A program made the translations under genes and the position numbers. A DNA stretch of 64,000 nt from Pelagerythrobacter marinus (GTDB lineage Bacteria > Pseudomonadota > Alphaproteobacteria > Sphingomonadales > Sphingomonadaceae), in assembly GCF_009827515.1 (NCBI RefSeq), contig NZ_WTYO01000003.1, forward strand, positions 62,001-126,000, written 5' to 3'. The notes beneath the pieces are model-generated. The model saw nothing but the letters and a program-made list of their open reading frames with translations. It had not been told where the DNA came from and did no database searches. Of this stretch, positions 10,020 through 18,339 are shown one piece after another; position 1 is the first letter of the stretch; each line of letters begins with the position of its first letter.

Positions 10020-11172
10020 GCTCGGCCTCCTCCTTCTCGAGTTCAGCCTTCAGCAAAAAGGCATTGGCGGTGGCGATCCGCCACTGCGCTTCGAGACCGG
10101 ACTCGATGACCACGCGTCCTCCCGAACGCGCACCGGTGACCACCGGACGGGCTTGAAACCCGCGGCGCGTGCGAACGAAGACCACTTCTGCGCCATCGAT
10201 TGTCTGGACGGCACTTTCCGGCACCGACATGCGGCCTGTATCGACCTCACCCGAGGGGCGGATACGTGCCTGCAGGAAGGCCCCGGGTTGCAGACCGGGG
10301 ATCGGTCTTGCCAGCGACAGGACCGCCGTAGCGCTGCGGCTTTCGGGATCGAGCGAGGGAGTGACAGACCGCACGCGCGCACCCACTTCCCGGTTGTCCG
10401 CGATTTCCAGCGTCGCCTCGTCGCCAGGCTGGATGCGGCTTGCTTCAGCCGACGGGAGGGCAACCTCGACCTGCATGCCGCTCGGATTCACGACCTGATA
10501 GAGTTCTTCCCCGGCATCGACGAAGGAGCCGAGAACGATAGGCGCCGAGGTCACTCGGCCTGCGAGCGGGCTCGTGACCGCAAGGGAGCGCCCGTCGCCG
10601 CTAACGCCCGCCGCGGAGACTGCCGCCTGGGCGCGCGCAAGTTCCGACTGGGCGACCTGCAGATTTGCTCGCGCGGCCTCGAGATCCTGCCGTGCGGTGA
10701 CATTGGCCTCGAACAGGCGGCGCTCCCGATCGTAGGCAGCGGACAGTTCGTTGACCCTCGCGCGCGCTGCGCTCAACTGCGCTGCGAGAGCAGCCGCGTC
10801 GGCGCTCTCGATGCGGGCAATCGTCTCGCCCTGCCTCACGTAATCGCCCAGCGTTTTGCCGACACTGCGGACCACGCCCGCCGCGCGGGCATCGATGCGG
10901 GCACTTGCCGTCGGGCTTGCCGCGACGGTGGCCGGGAAGACCAGCTCGACCGCCGATCCCTGGCCGACGGTTTCGACCACTATCTGGGACGCTTCAATTT
11001 GTTCGGCGCCAAGCAGGACAAGGCCTTCGGGAAGCTCGACCTCCTCACTCGTCTCCTCGGCGATTTGGTCAGCTTCGTTATCGGGCCACAGCATGAGCGC
11101 CGCGACTACAAAGAGAATGGAAAGGCCGATCGCAACGGCCAGACGTTTACGGTTCATCGGAAAATACCTCAT
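10009..11172 (-). CDS. czcB: CzcB-type periplasmic adaptor (membrane fusion protein)
   Basis: 387 aa with an N-terminal membrane anchor (residues about 9-28), a lipoyl/barrel-sandwich domain (DARAAGVVRSVGKTLGDYV), an alpha-helical hairpin rich in Ala/Arg/Glu (residues about 130-185), and a beta-barrel domain. The ATG at 11172 overlaps the czcC stop (ATGA); a second ATG lies at 11157 without a ribosome site. It ends with EKEEAEHGH. It links the CzcA pump to the CzcC outer-membrane channel. Confidence 0.94.
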   Translation of the reverse strand: MRYFPMNRKRLAVAIGLSILFVVAALMLWPDNEADQIAEETSEEVELPEGLVLLGAEQIEASQIVVETVGQGSAVELVFPATVAASPTASARIDARAAGVVRSVGKTLGDYVRQGETIARIESADAAALAAQLSAARARVNELSAAYDRERRLFEANVTARQDLEAARANLQVAQSELARAQAAVSAAGVSGDGRSLAVTSPLAGRVTSAPIVLGSFVDAGEELYQVVNPSGMQVEVALPSAEASRIQPGDEATLEIADNREVGARVRSVTPSLDPESRSATAVLSLARPIPGLQPGAFLQARIRPSGEVDTGRMSVPESAVQTIDGAEVVFVRTRRGFQARPVVTGARSGGRVVIESGLEAQWRIATANAFLLKAELEKEEAEHGH

Positions 11173-12422
11173 TGTGCACCGAGCCAGATCAGTGTCGCCG
11201 CCAGGCGACCACGATCTTCCTGAGCTTGAATCAAAGCTTCACGGATGGTGTCACGCGCTTCGGCCGCAGCCAGAACTTCGATCAGCGGAAACCTGCCGTT
11301 GCGGTAGCCAATCCGAACGAGGCGCAAGGCTTCTTCGGCTTGGGGCAAGGACGTCTCCGCGAGGGTCTCGACCCGCGCTTCGGCTGCCAGAAATTGTCCG
11401 CGGGCCTGCGTGACCTCGAGTTCGAAATCGGTGCGGGCAATTGCTTCCCGCGCCGTCGCGGCGCGAAGCCGCGCTTCGGCAGCGGCGATGTTTCCCTGGT
11501 TGCGATTACGCAATGGAAGCGGGATCGAAACCCCCACGAGAAACGCCTGGTCTCGACTTTCCTCGAACCGTCGGACTCCGGCGGATATTGCCGGATCCGG
11601 AATGCCGAGAGAGCGTTCCCGGGCGATCGCGGCATCCGCGGCCTCGCGTTCGGCACGGGCGACCTGAAGTCGTAAGGCCGAAGGTGACGCGAGCAGCGTC
11701 GCCGGAGGTTCGATCTCGGGGAACACCGAAGGCACGTCCGTAGCAGGTGTTGCCTCGCCCCAAAGCGCGGCGAGCGCGTTCCTCGCCGTACTGTCGGCAG
11801 CCAGGGCCGCTTCAAGCTCCGCGAGCGCCTCCGCAAGTGCCGCTTCGGCACGAAGCGATCGCAGAGGAGGCTCCCGCCCAACATCGACCAGTACGCCTGC
11901 GATCCTGGCAAGCTCGCGATTGCGCTCGACTATGTCCCGCGCGAGTTCCAATCGGGCTGCCGCAGCGACGGCTTCGACATAGCGTTCGCGCACCGATCGC
12001 CCGAGCTGAGCAACCGAGAGCGCTCCTGAAAGGGTCGCGACGCGCGCTTCCGCCTGGGCGGCGCGGACGCGCGCTCCCCGTTTGCCGCCCAATTCGAGCC
12101 GCTGGCTCAGGGACAAAGTATACTCGGTGGCCTGCAATCCCGAAAACGCGCCGCTCCCGGCAATGTTTTCGGCTTCGAAAGCAATTTCTGGGTTGGGCCG
12201 CAGCCGCGCCTGGTCGACTAGGGCCCGCGCCGCGTCGGCTTCGGCCCGCGGTCCGATCAGGCGCGGATTTTCTGGGGGCTCATCTGCGCTGTCGACGATG
12301 CCCGCACGAGCGAGCGCAGCTTCGAGCGTCAGAAGCTCACGCTCCTGCGCCGCCACGGTCGTGGCTTGAGCGGCGAGGAACAGCCCTCCAAGGAGGACCC
12401 CTCGCCAATGAATGGCTGACAT
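11169..12422 (-). CDS. czcC: CzcC-type outer-membrane efflux channel
   Basis: 417 aa from ATG 12422 (MSAIHWRG), preceded by AGAGGA; an in-frame start at 12467 lacks support. A signal peptide ends near TTVAAQ. The rest is the repeated coiled-coil TolC/OEP pattern with Ala/Arg/Glu-rich helices, and SLSQRLELGGKRGARV is typical of CzcC/CusC-type channels. It forms the outer-membrane exit of the CzcCBA pump and is the first pump gene in the operon, following the small His-rich gene by 63 nt. Confidence 0.93.
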   Translation of the reverse strand: MSAIHWRGVLLGGLFLAAQATTVAAQERELLTLEAALARAGIVDSADEPPENPRLIGPRAEADAARALVDQARLRPNPEIAFEAENIAGSGAFSGLQATEYTLSLSQRLELGGKRGARVRAAQAEARVATLSGALSVAQLGRSVRERYVEAVAAAARLELARDIVERNRELARIAGVLVDVGREPPLRSLRAEAALAEALAELEAALAADSTARNALAALWGEATPATDVPSVFPEIEPPATLLASPSALRLQVARAEREAADAAIARERSLGIPDPAISAGVRRFEESRDQAFLVGVSIPLPLRNRNQGNIAAAEARLRAATAREAIARTDFELEVTQARGQFLAAEARVETLAETSLPQAEEALRLVRIGYRNGRFPLIEVLAAAEARDTIREALIQAQEDRGRLAATLIWLGAQ

Positions 12423-12485
12423 TTTTCGAATATTCCTCTGCTGACGATCCGAACTGCGCTGCGCCATGCAGCGCGGTGACGGTCG

Positions 12486-12860
12486 TCAGGCGCGAGGGGG
12501 GCGCTTCAGTCGGTCGGCAATGTCGGAAGCGAGCGCTTCGGCGGGAGGCGCATCGGGAACCACAACCAAGTGAGGAACCGAATTCTTCTGCACGGTGCTG
12601 GCAAAGCTCGCCCCATGATGACAATGGCCGTGCCCACACACGCCGTGTTGCTCGGTCGGCGCATCCGGATCGCCCGGAACTTCGTCAGTAGCTGCGGATG
12701 ACGCGGACGCGCTGTCGAGCGAAACCAGAACGGGCGTGCTTCCGGGCGCCACTTCGGCGCCGCAAGCAGCAGCATCCGCCGCCGTCACGAACACCATCGC
12801 GACCAGCATGAGCAGGACGACGAAAGGATGCAGGACAAGGCGACGATAGCTTGTGGTCAT
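12486..12860 (-). CDS. Small periplasmic His/Cys-rich protein upstream of czcCBA (CzcI-like position)
   Basis: 124 aa. An N-terminal hydrophobic signal (residues 10-32) is followed by a soluble domain with a clear metal-ligand cluster at residues 71-82 (QHGVCGHGHCHH). No catalytic motif. Its place immediately upstream of czcC is where small periplasmic CzcI-like proteins occur in other bacteria. A role in periplasmic metal binding or signalling is inferred. Confidence 0.75.
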   Translation of the reverse strand: MTTSYRRLVLHPFVVLLMLVAMVFVTAADAAACGAEVAPGSTPVLVSLDSASASSAATDEVPGDPDAPTEQHGVCGHGHCHHGASFASTVQKNSVPHLVVVPDAPPAEALASDIADRLKRPPRA

Positions 12861-12931
12861 GGATTCCGACGGCTCCTAGCAAACCGGATCAAGATTGCAA
12901 GCTCCGTAACACGATGAAGTATAAGTCGTTT

Positions 12932-12960
12932 GTTACAGTATAACAGTCCTCGAATACTGT
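12932..12960. promoter_or_regulatory. Inverted repeats, candidate metal-responsive operator
   Basis: ACAGTAT (12935-12941) and ATACTGT (12954-12960) form a 7-bp inverted repeat with a 12-nt spacer, nested with GTTA/TAAC at 12932-12944. The site lies in the AT-rich 123-nt gap between the dmeF stop and the czcI-like/czcCBA start. No regulator gene is seen nearby, so the binding protein is unknown. Confidence 0.4.
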
Positions 12961-12983
12961 TTCGGTCTTTTAGAACGGCGCGA

Positions 12984-13937
12984 TCAGGCCGCGCGAAGCT
13001 CGGGATGGGGATGCTCGCAGCGATGCACTTCGATCGTGACGTGCACATATTCCGCATGCTCTGAAAGTCGGCTCGCATAATGGTCGGGCGCGAGCGGATC
13101 ACCGGCGATGAGCGAGGCGATGACCGCATACTTGCCAGGGCCGATACGCCAGATGTGCAGATCGCCGATCGCGGCGTCCCGGTCCTCTAGCGCCTCGCTC
13201 ACTTCTGTGTATCGTTCAGAGTCCGCCTCGGCGTCGACAAGCACGGCTGCGGTATCGCGCAGCAGCGACCATGACCAGCGCCCGATCACGAATGCACCTA
13301 CCAGACCCATTGCTGCGTCCATCCATGCCCAGCCGAGGTACATGCCGGCGAGAAGGGCCACGATAGCCAGGACCGAGGTCAGGGCATCGGCAAGCACGTG
13401 GAAATAGGCGGAGCGCAGATTGTTGTCGGCATGCGCATGGTCGTGGTGATGATGATGGTCGTGATCATGCCCATGGTGATGATCGGCACCAAGCAGCCAG
13501 GCACTCGCGAGGTTCACCACGAGGCCGAGCAGGGCGATCCAGATCGCCTCGGTATAGGCAATCGTGAGCGGACTGACGAACCTTTGAGCCGATTCAACCG
13601 CGATCCCGATTGCGAAGATGGCGAGGACAAGCGCGCTCGCGAAGCCGACGAGGTCGCCCACCTTGCCGGTACCGAATGTGAAACGCGGGTTGTTCGCATG
13701 GCGCCTGGCAAACCAGTAGGCAAAGGCCGCGACGCCCAGGGCACCTGCGTGGGTCGCCATGTGGATACCATCGGCGAGAAGCGCCATCGATCCGGTCCAC
13801 AGGCCAGCGACGATTTCGACCACCATCATCGCGGCGGTCAAGGCAACGACATAACGCGTGCGCCGCTCATGGGCGTCGTGCGAGGCGCTCAGGAAGTTGT
13901 GATCATGGGCGAGCGGATTGGAGTCGGCGTGGTGCAT
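12984..13937 (-). CDS. dmeF: CDF-family Co/Ni exporter, DmeF-like
   Basis: 317 aa from ATG 13937 (MHHADSNPLAHDHNF). The start is chosen because homologs begin with a short His-containing tail just before TM1; an ATG at 14060 would add 41 residues of unlikely sequence. Motifs: ADGIHMATHAGAL in TM2 and FHVLADALTSV in TM5, with a very His-rich cytoplasmic loop (HHHGHDHDHHHHHDHAH) between TM4 and TM5. This arrangement is characteristic of DmeF transporters for Co and Ni. It is the first gene of the metal array. Confidence 0.9.
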   Translation of the reverse strand: MHHADSNPLAHDHNFLSASHDAHERRTRYVVALTAAMMVVEIVAGLWTGSMALLADGIHMATHAGALGVAAFAYWFARRHANNPRFTFGTGKVGDLVGFASALVLAIFAIGIAVESAQRFVSPLTIAYTEAIWIALLGLVVNLASAWLLGADHHHGHDHDHHHHHDHAHADNNLRSAYFHVLADALTSVLAIVALLAGMYLGWAWMDAAMGLVGAFVIGRWSWSLLRDTAAVLVDAEADSERYTEVSEALEDRDAAIGDLHIWRIGPGKYAVIASLIAGDPLAPDHYASRLSEHAEYVHVTIEVHRCEHPHPELRAA

Positions 13938-14067
13938 GCGGGGCTGATAACCCGAGATGCCTTCCCAAGAAATCCCCTCTCCAACCGAAAAGGCAATCGA
14001 TGACAATTGTCTGAGATGGTCGCCGCAGCCAATCGATGGTAGACATGCTGCAGCGACCAACAGACTA

Positions 14068-15006
14068 TTATCCCTTAGTCTTGGATCCGGACGTCACGGT
14101 CCTGCGATCGACCACGGTGATCCGGCGCGTCTTGGCGTCGATCACTAGCCGTTCAGTCACGCCATTGCCCGGAAAGGCGACAACGTAACGCGGATTGAGC
14201 GAAAGCATCTGCTCGTTGCGCTTGAACCCGGCGCGGGCACCAAGCCGACGATCGAGCGAATACGTCAGCTGCTGGACTTCGCGGCGCTCGGCCCAGCTCG
14301 CTGCCAGACGATCGGCACCCTTGCCGTCGCCGCCATGGACCAGGAAGAGATCGGGAACCGCATCGCGAACCTTGTCCAGCGTCGCCCAGATATTGTCGGC
14401 ATAGACACGCGCATCTTCTGCGTTTTCGAAGCTCTGGCGACCACCGGCGAAGACGATTGGAGTGCCTTCCGGGATCAGGGCGTGACGCCGGTTCTCAGCA
14501 CGTGCGCGAAGGAAGTCGCGGGCATCGATCACAGTCGAGGTAAGGTTGCGCGAATGGCTCGTGCGCGAGCCGGAAACGGGCTTCCACGAGGAACCGGTCT
14601 CGTCGCGATAGAGTGCTGCCGCAGCCTCGCGCATCTGCTCGAAGGCAAGCATGCTGGCTTCGGCGGCCTGCGCGCGCTCTACCTGCTCTTCCAGATTGCT
14701 CGAATGCACTTCGGAGCCATCGGCCGATGCGAGCAGAACACGGATTTCATCGCTGGCCCGGTCGAGCTGAGCCGACTTGCGGCTGGCTGCGCGGTGAAAG
14801 AGATTGACCATGCCCCAGGCAATGTCCTCGGCATCGGCCTCCAGGGCCGTGTCCGAAAACATCGCGAAAAGATCGGACCAGACTGCAGCGAGGGTCTGCT
14901 CGATCGCATCCTCGCAGGGAAAGTCGGTCTCGTTGAAGGGGGCTGGCCTGATGCTTAGGCCCGAGAGATCGAGACCGTTCAATTGGTCGATGAAGCTGTC
15001 GTACAT
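14068..15006 (-). CDS. DUF2493 / SLOG-domain protein
   Basis: 312 aa from ATG 15006 with AGGAGA in the shared leader ATCAGGAGACACCCC. The N-terminal half is helical and unassigned (MYDSFIDQLNGLDLSG...). The C-terminal 120 residues are a Rossmann-like SLOG/DUF2493 domain: VFAGGRQSF at its start, LFLVHGGDGKGADRLAASWA in the middle, and VVAFPGNGVTERLV near the end. SLOG domains are predicted nucleotide or nucleotide-derivative binders. The gene is common on sphingomonad plasmids and ICEs beside ardC and ParB-like genes; its function is unknown. Confidence 0.85.
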   Translation of the reverse strand: MYDSFIDQLNGLDLSGLSIRPAPFNETDFPCEDAIEQTLAAVWSDLFAMFSDTALEADAEDIAWGMVNLFHRAASRKSAQLDRASDEIRVLLASADGSEVHSSNLEEQVERAQAAEASMLAFEQMREAAAALYRDETGSSWKPVSGSRTSHSRNLTSTVIDARDFLRARAENRRHALIPEGTPIVFAGGRQSFENAEDARVYADNIWATLDKVRDAVPDLFLVHGGDGKGADRLAASWAERREVQQLTYSLDRRLGARAGFKRNEQMLSLNPRYVVAFPGNGVTERLVIDAKTRRITVVDRRTVTSGSKTKG

Positions 15007-15050
15007 GGGGTGTCTCCTGATCGCGGGGACAAGGAGAGGAGGCACCATTG

Positions 15051-15220
15051 CCTCGGCCCTGTCCGCCGGAGCCCGATCAGGGCCGGGACAAGGGGCGTGA
15101 CGCACCGCGTAGCGGGAAACCTGCGGCCCTAGGCTGGCGCGGGCAACACGGGCCGACGGGCCGCAGGTTGCGGCGCGCCCCGACCGGCCCAAGGGCCTCT
15201 CCCGGCGGACAGGGATGAGG
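15051..15220. repeat. Nested inverted repeats forming a large stem-loop region
   Basis: The gap between the DUF2493 gene and the 146-aa gene holds a 21-nt arm at 15051-15071 that pairs with 15199-15220 (about 19 matches), enclosing a perfect 12-bp pair AACCTGCGGCCC (15118-15129) and GGGCCGCAGGTT (15158-15169). It could be a structured RNA, an attenuator or a small non-autonomous element. No flanking target duplication was seen. Confidence 0.55.
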
Positions 15221-15225
15221 CAGGA

Positions 15226-15666
15226 TCAGGTCCCGATGTCGCAGGTGGATCGGGAGCGCTCGAAGATCGCTTCGCCATTCGAGAATCGCCCGACCAGGCG
15301 CAGATCCCCGAACAGGTCAATAAAGCGTCCCGACACCTGGGCGAGCCAGTGCCGTGCCCTTGCCGTTCGTGGGACGTAGAAATCCGCCTCCCAGTATCGG
15401 GCATCGTCACGCTCGACGAGCCAGATCGCGGCGAGACCGCAATAGGTCGATATGCCGCAATCAGCGAAGGCATTGCGAAGGAGGATACGATCTTCGCGGC
15501 CGCGCCATCCATTGAAGCGCTCGAACGAAGGAAAGGCCGCTTTCGCGGCATCGATGACCTCGTCGACGAGGCACTCATAGACCCAGTCGATATCTTCGTC
15601 TTCGCCGTCATCGAGCAAGCGAAAGGCCACTACGGAGCCGGTCGGGTAGCTGACGGAACGTCCCAT
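15226..15666 (-). CDS. Conserved-looking hypothetical protein downstream of ardC
   Basis: 146 aa, acidic, no membrane segment and no motif I recognise. It contains a run of aromatic residues (ADCGISTYCGLAAIWLVERD) and an acidic N-terminal LLDDGEDEDIDWVYE stretch. It begins 11 nt after the ardC stop and so is probably in the same transcript. Position beside an antirestriction gene makes an anti-defence or plasmid role possible, but nothing in the sequence shows it. Confidence 0.72.
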   Translation of the reverse strand: MGRSVSYPTGSVVAFRLLDDGEDEDIDWVYECLVDEVIDAAKAAFPSFERFNGWRGREDRILLRNAFADCGISTYCGLAAIWLVERDDARYWEADFYVPRTARARHWLAQVSGRFIDLFGDLRLVGRFSNGEAIFERSRSTCDIGT

Positions 15667-15677
15667 CTCACTACTCC

Positions 15678-16607
15678 TTAGGCTGCATCGGCGAGATCGA
15701 TGTCGGCCTCGCCTTCACGGGATTGATGGCCTCCAAGTTCGAGCAACAGGCTGGCAGCTTCTTCGGCCTTGGCCGCGGCGGTCAGGATCGCGCGCTCGTC
15801 CGATTTGAGGATCTTGAGCCAGGACGCGATGTAACTGGCGTGATGGTCGAGGTGGGTGACCGGAAGGCCCAATTCGGCTCCAAGGATTGCCGAGGACAGT
15901 TCTGCGATCAGTTCTTCTGCTGCGTAGGCGTCGCTGCCGAAGCGGTTCTTGAGATCGCGGTCGAGCCGCGAAGAATGCCCCGTCCAGTGCGACAACTCGT
16001 GTGCGAGCGTCGCGTAGTAGTGGTCGTAGGCTTCGAACAGTTCGGCTGGCGGCATGGTGACGCGGTCGCGCAGCGGCTCGTAGTAGGCCTGCGAGCCATG
16101 ATGGCGCAGGTCTGCGCCAATATGGGCAAAGAAAGCATCGAGCCGGTCTTCGCGTCCTTCTGGCTCAAGCGCGGCAACCAGCGACTTGGGAAAGTAGAAC
16201 TCGGGCAGGCCGTCGCACTGATCGGCGTTGAACACGGCATAGGCCTTGAGCACGCGCCGGTTCTCGGTGTCAGCTTCGCCTTCGGCGTTCTCGACCTCTT
16301 TGGTGTAGCTCTTGTAGAAGATCGCGAGGGTCGATTTTTCACCCTTGCGGACTTGTCCGCCGAGCGCCTGACACTGGCGATAGGTCATCCAGTAAGGCGA
16401 GGTATAGCCGCAGCCATCGGCCACCATCCACAACCAGAATGTGTTCATGCCGCGGTAGGGTGTCCCGCAGCTCCGCAAGGGCCGCGAGACCGGCACACCG
16501 CGCCATGGCTTGACCCAAGGCTTGGTGCCTTGCTCGAGCTTTTCGATGATAGCGGCGGTGATGCTCTGAGCCGGCGAAGTCGATGCAGCGCGACGGGACT
16601 TCTTCAT
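15678..16607 (-). CDS. ardC: ArdC-family antirestriction protein
   Basis: 309 aa from ATG 16607, preceded by ATCAGGAGAACTCCC. The N-terminal ssDNA-binding domain carries EQGTKPWVKPWRG and YRGMNTFWLW; the C-terminal metalloprotease-like domain has HELSHWTGH (zinc ligands) and AAEELIAELSSA. ArdC proteins protect incoming plasmid DNA from host restriction during conjugation. Length is normal. It is the first gene after the pAgo operon on the same strand, with 175 nt between them. Confidence 0.93.
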   Translation of the reverse strand: MKKSRRAASTSPAQSITAAIIEKLEQGTKPWVKPWRGVPVSRPLRSCGTPYRGMNTFWLWMVADGCGYTSPYWMTYRQCQALGGQVRKGEKSTLAIFYKSYTKEVENAEGEADTENRRVLKAYAVFNADQCDGLPEFYFPKSLVAALEPEGREDRLDAFFAHIGADLRHHGSQAYYEPLRDRVTMPPAELFEAYDHYYATLAHELSHWTGHSSRLDRDLKNRFGSDAYAAEELIAELSSAILGAELGLPVTHLDHHASYIASWLKILKSDERAILTAAAKAEEAASLLLELGGHQSREGEADIDLADAA

Positions 16608-16674
16608 GGGAGTTCTCCTGATCGCCGAGACCGAATTGTCCCGGTTCAGGAAGAGCAAAGCTTCCTCCCCTCTC
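16608..16674 (-). promoter_or_regulatory. ardC leader: polypurine box plus shared ribosome-binding module
   Basis: On the coding strand a GAGAGGGGAGGAAG box (16661-16674) lies 54 nt before the ardC ATG, and the leader ends ATCAGGAGAACTCCC-ATG. The same two-part leader recurs before the ParB-like gene and in parts before other genes of this element. Confidence 0.5.
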
Positions 16675-16782
16675 ATTAATGAATGCCGCTACGAGTCTTC
16701 GTTTCGGACCTGTTGCCGCGCGCGACGCTATCCCAATAGCGGACAGCCAAAAGGACATCTCGCAAAGAATGTGCCGCAACAA

Positions 16783-18339
16783 TTAGACATAGAACTTGAA
16801 GGGCTGCTTCTCCTCTCCCTTTGCCGAGCCCATGGTGAGGACATCGCCGACCATACGGGCGAACCGCACAGTTACGGGCAGGCCGTCATTGAAGTTGCAG
16901 GAATTATAGTTGATCTTGGTCAGTCCCATGATGTCTTGTAGCACCGTCAGGATATTGGGTTTGGCGAATCGGCTTCGCAGCACAGTAATGTGAAGCGGAT
17001 TGGGTGTTTCCGGACCTATATAGGTATCCAGCTGGGGCACGTAGCCTGACGACCAAAGGTAGGCGGTCTGGTCGTCAAGCAAAAGTGCCGTGCCGCGCAG
17101 GACCGGATAATCCCCATCGCGAAAAAGCTTTGTTTCACCGCCAGTTGATCGGATTCTAACCCCTACAAGGTTGGTTTCAGCCGGCACTGCCGCGACGAAG
17201 CCCTGCCACTCTTCGTCGTTGAATGTCGTTTGCCCGTGAATGAATAGTTCAGCTGGCGGGGCTCCATGTGTTTCGATGTAGGTCTCGAGGACGAGTTCCA
17301 TGAGCTCTCGGGCGGCCCGCGGCTTGAGATGGAACTCGCGGTCGCCCGTCTTCCAAGGGCCATTGGCTCCGCGGAAGACGACGCCGTCACCTTCGTTGAG
17401 AAACATCTGTGCGGCGCAGCATGAATGACCGTCAGGATCGTTAGGCAGGCTTTTGTAGACCATCCCGATATAACAAACGCCTTGGCGCACTTCGGCTAGG
17501 CGCCAGGGTGGCTTTGGCTGGGTCTTGTAGTAGAGACCCGTTGCCAGATTCCAGGCAGTGGTCGCGGCATCCTGCGTATTGCGGATCGGGTAGCCTGCCT
17601 TGTTCAGGAATGCCCCTGGAGCGAGCGTCGTTTCGCGCACCAGCTGAGTGGGGGCGATCCTTAGGAACTCTGCCTTGATACGGCGGTGAAAGTCCGGGAC
17701 ATCTTCGAAGATCCGCTCGCCGCTCTGGTCGATGATTCCCGCCCCTGACAGGAGCGGCAGGTCTGCGCGAAACTTTTGCTTTTTGCCGAATTCTCCCTTG
17801 ACCAAGGGCAAACCGGTGCGGCGAGATTCCGGACGGCAGCGCTCATAGACGATTTCGGGCAGGACCAGCACCCAGACATCGATCGCCTTCTCCTCGTTGC
17901 GCAGATACTTTTGCACGCGATCGATGTAGAGACTGGCCACCTGGTCGACCGCCTCATTGAGGTTGGTCACGCGCGTGGCCCTGTCGATATCCGCGAGCGG
18001 AATTGACAGCACGCTGCATTCGTCGGGATCGAAGGAAATGCCGAATGCCTCTTCGAGCCCGGGGAAATTTGCCAGATGCAACCGGTCCGCCTTTTCCCCT
18101 TTTCCCGGCGGCGGAACCTCAACCGAGCGGAGCAAAGAACGCGACCAGCTCCGGAAATGCGCGAGACCTTCGGGCGTGCCGACCACGCCGACCCTAATCT
18201 CCTTCGTTTTCTTGGCTTTGGCCAGCGGGCCGTAGAGAAACAGCCCGTCCTTTGGATGCGGACTCTGCTGGCCGAAAGCGAACTCAAGCTGCGGTTCAGC
18301 GAGGTGCTCAACCTTGAGTTGCGTCTCCGGGAACCTCAT
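16783..18339 (-). CDS. Short prokaryotic Argonaute (MID-PIWI, catalytically inactive)
   Basis: 518 aa, the length of short pAgos, with no N or PAZ domain. The MID region spans about residues 50-275 and includes [14 protein letters not shown]; the PIWI domain follows. Family hallmarks are [14 protein letters not shown] (365-378) and [19 protein letters not shown] (476-494). The first catalytic Asp of slicing Argonautes is absent: the beta-strand reads CYIGMVYK (289-296). Short pAgos use RNA guides to recognise invading DNA and activate a partner effector. The start overlaps the stop of the nuclease-TIR-APAZ gene (ATGA), so the pair is translationally coupled. No gene or clear terminator lies in the 175 nt after it. 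Confidence 0.93.
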   Translation of the reverse strand: MRFPETQLKVEHLAEPQLEFAFGQQSPHPKDGLFLYGPLAKAKKTKEIRVGVVGTPEGLAHFRSWSRSLLRSVEVPPPGKGEKADRLHLANFPGLEEAFGISFDPDECSVLSIPLADIDRATRVTNLNEAVDQVASLYIDRVQKYLRNEEKAIDVWVLVLPEIVYERCRPESRRTGLPLVKGEFGKKQKFRADLPLLSGAGIIDQSGERIFEDVPDFHRRIKAEFLRIAPTQLVRETTLAPGAFLNKAGYPIRNTQDAATTAWNLATGLYYKTQPKPPWRLAEVRQGVCYIGMVYKSLPNDPDGHSCCAAQMFLNEGDGVVFRGANGPWKTGDREFHLKPRAARELMELVLETYIETHGAPPAELFIHGQTTFNDEEWQGFVAAVPAETNLVGVRIRSTGGETKLFRDGDYPVLRGTALLLDDQTAYLWSSGYVPQLDTYIGPETPNPLHITVLRSRFAKPNILTVLQDIMGLTKINYNSCNFNDGLPVTVRFARMVGDVLTMGSAKGEEKQPFKFYV

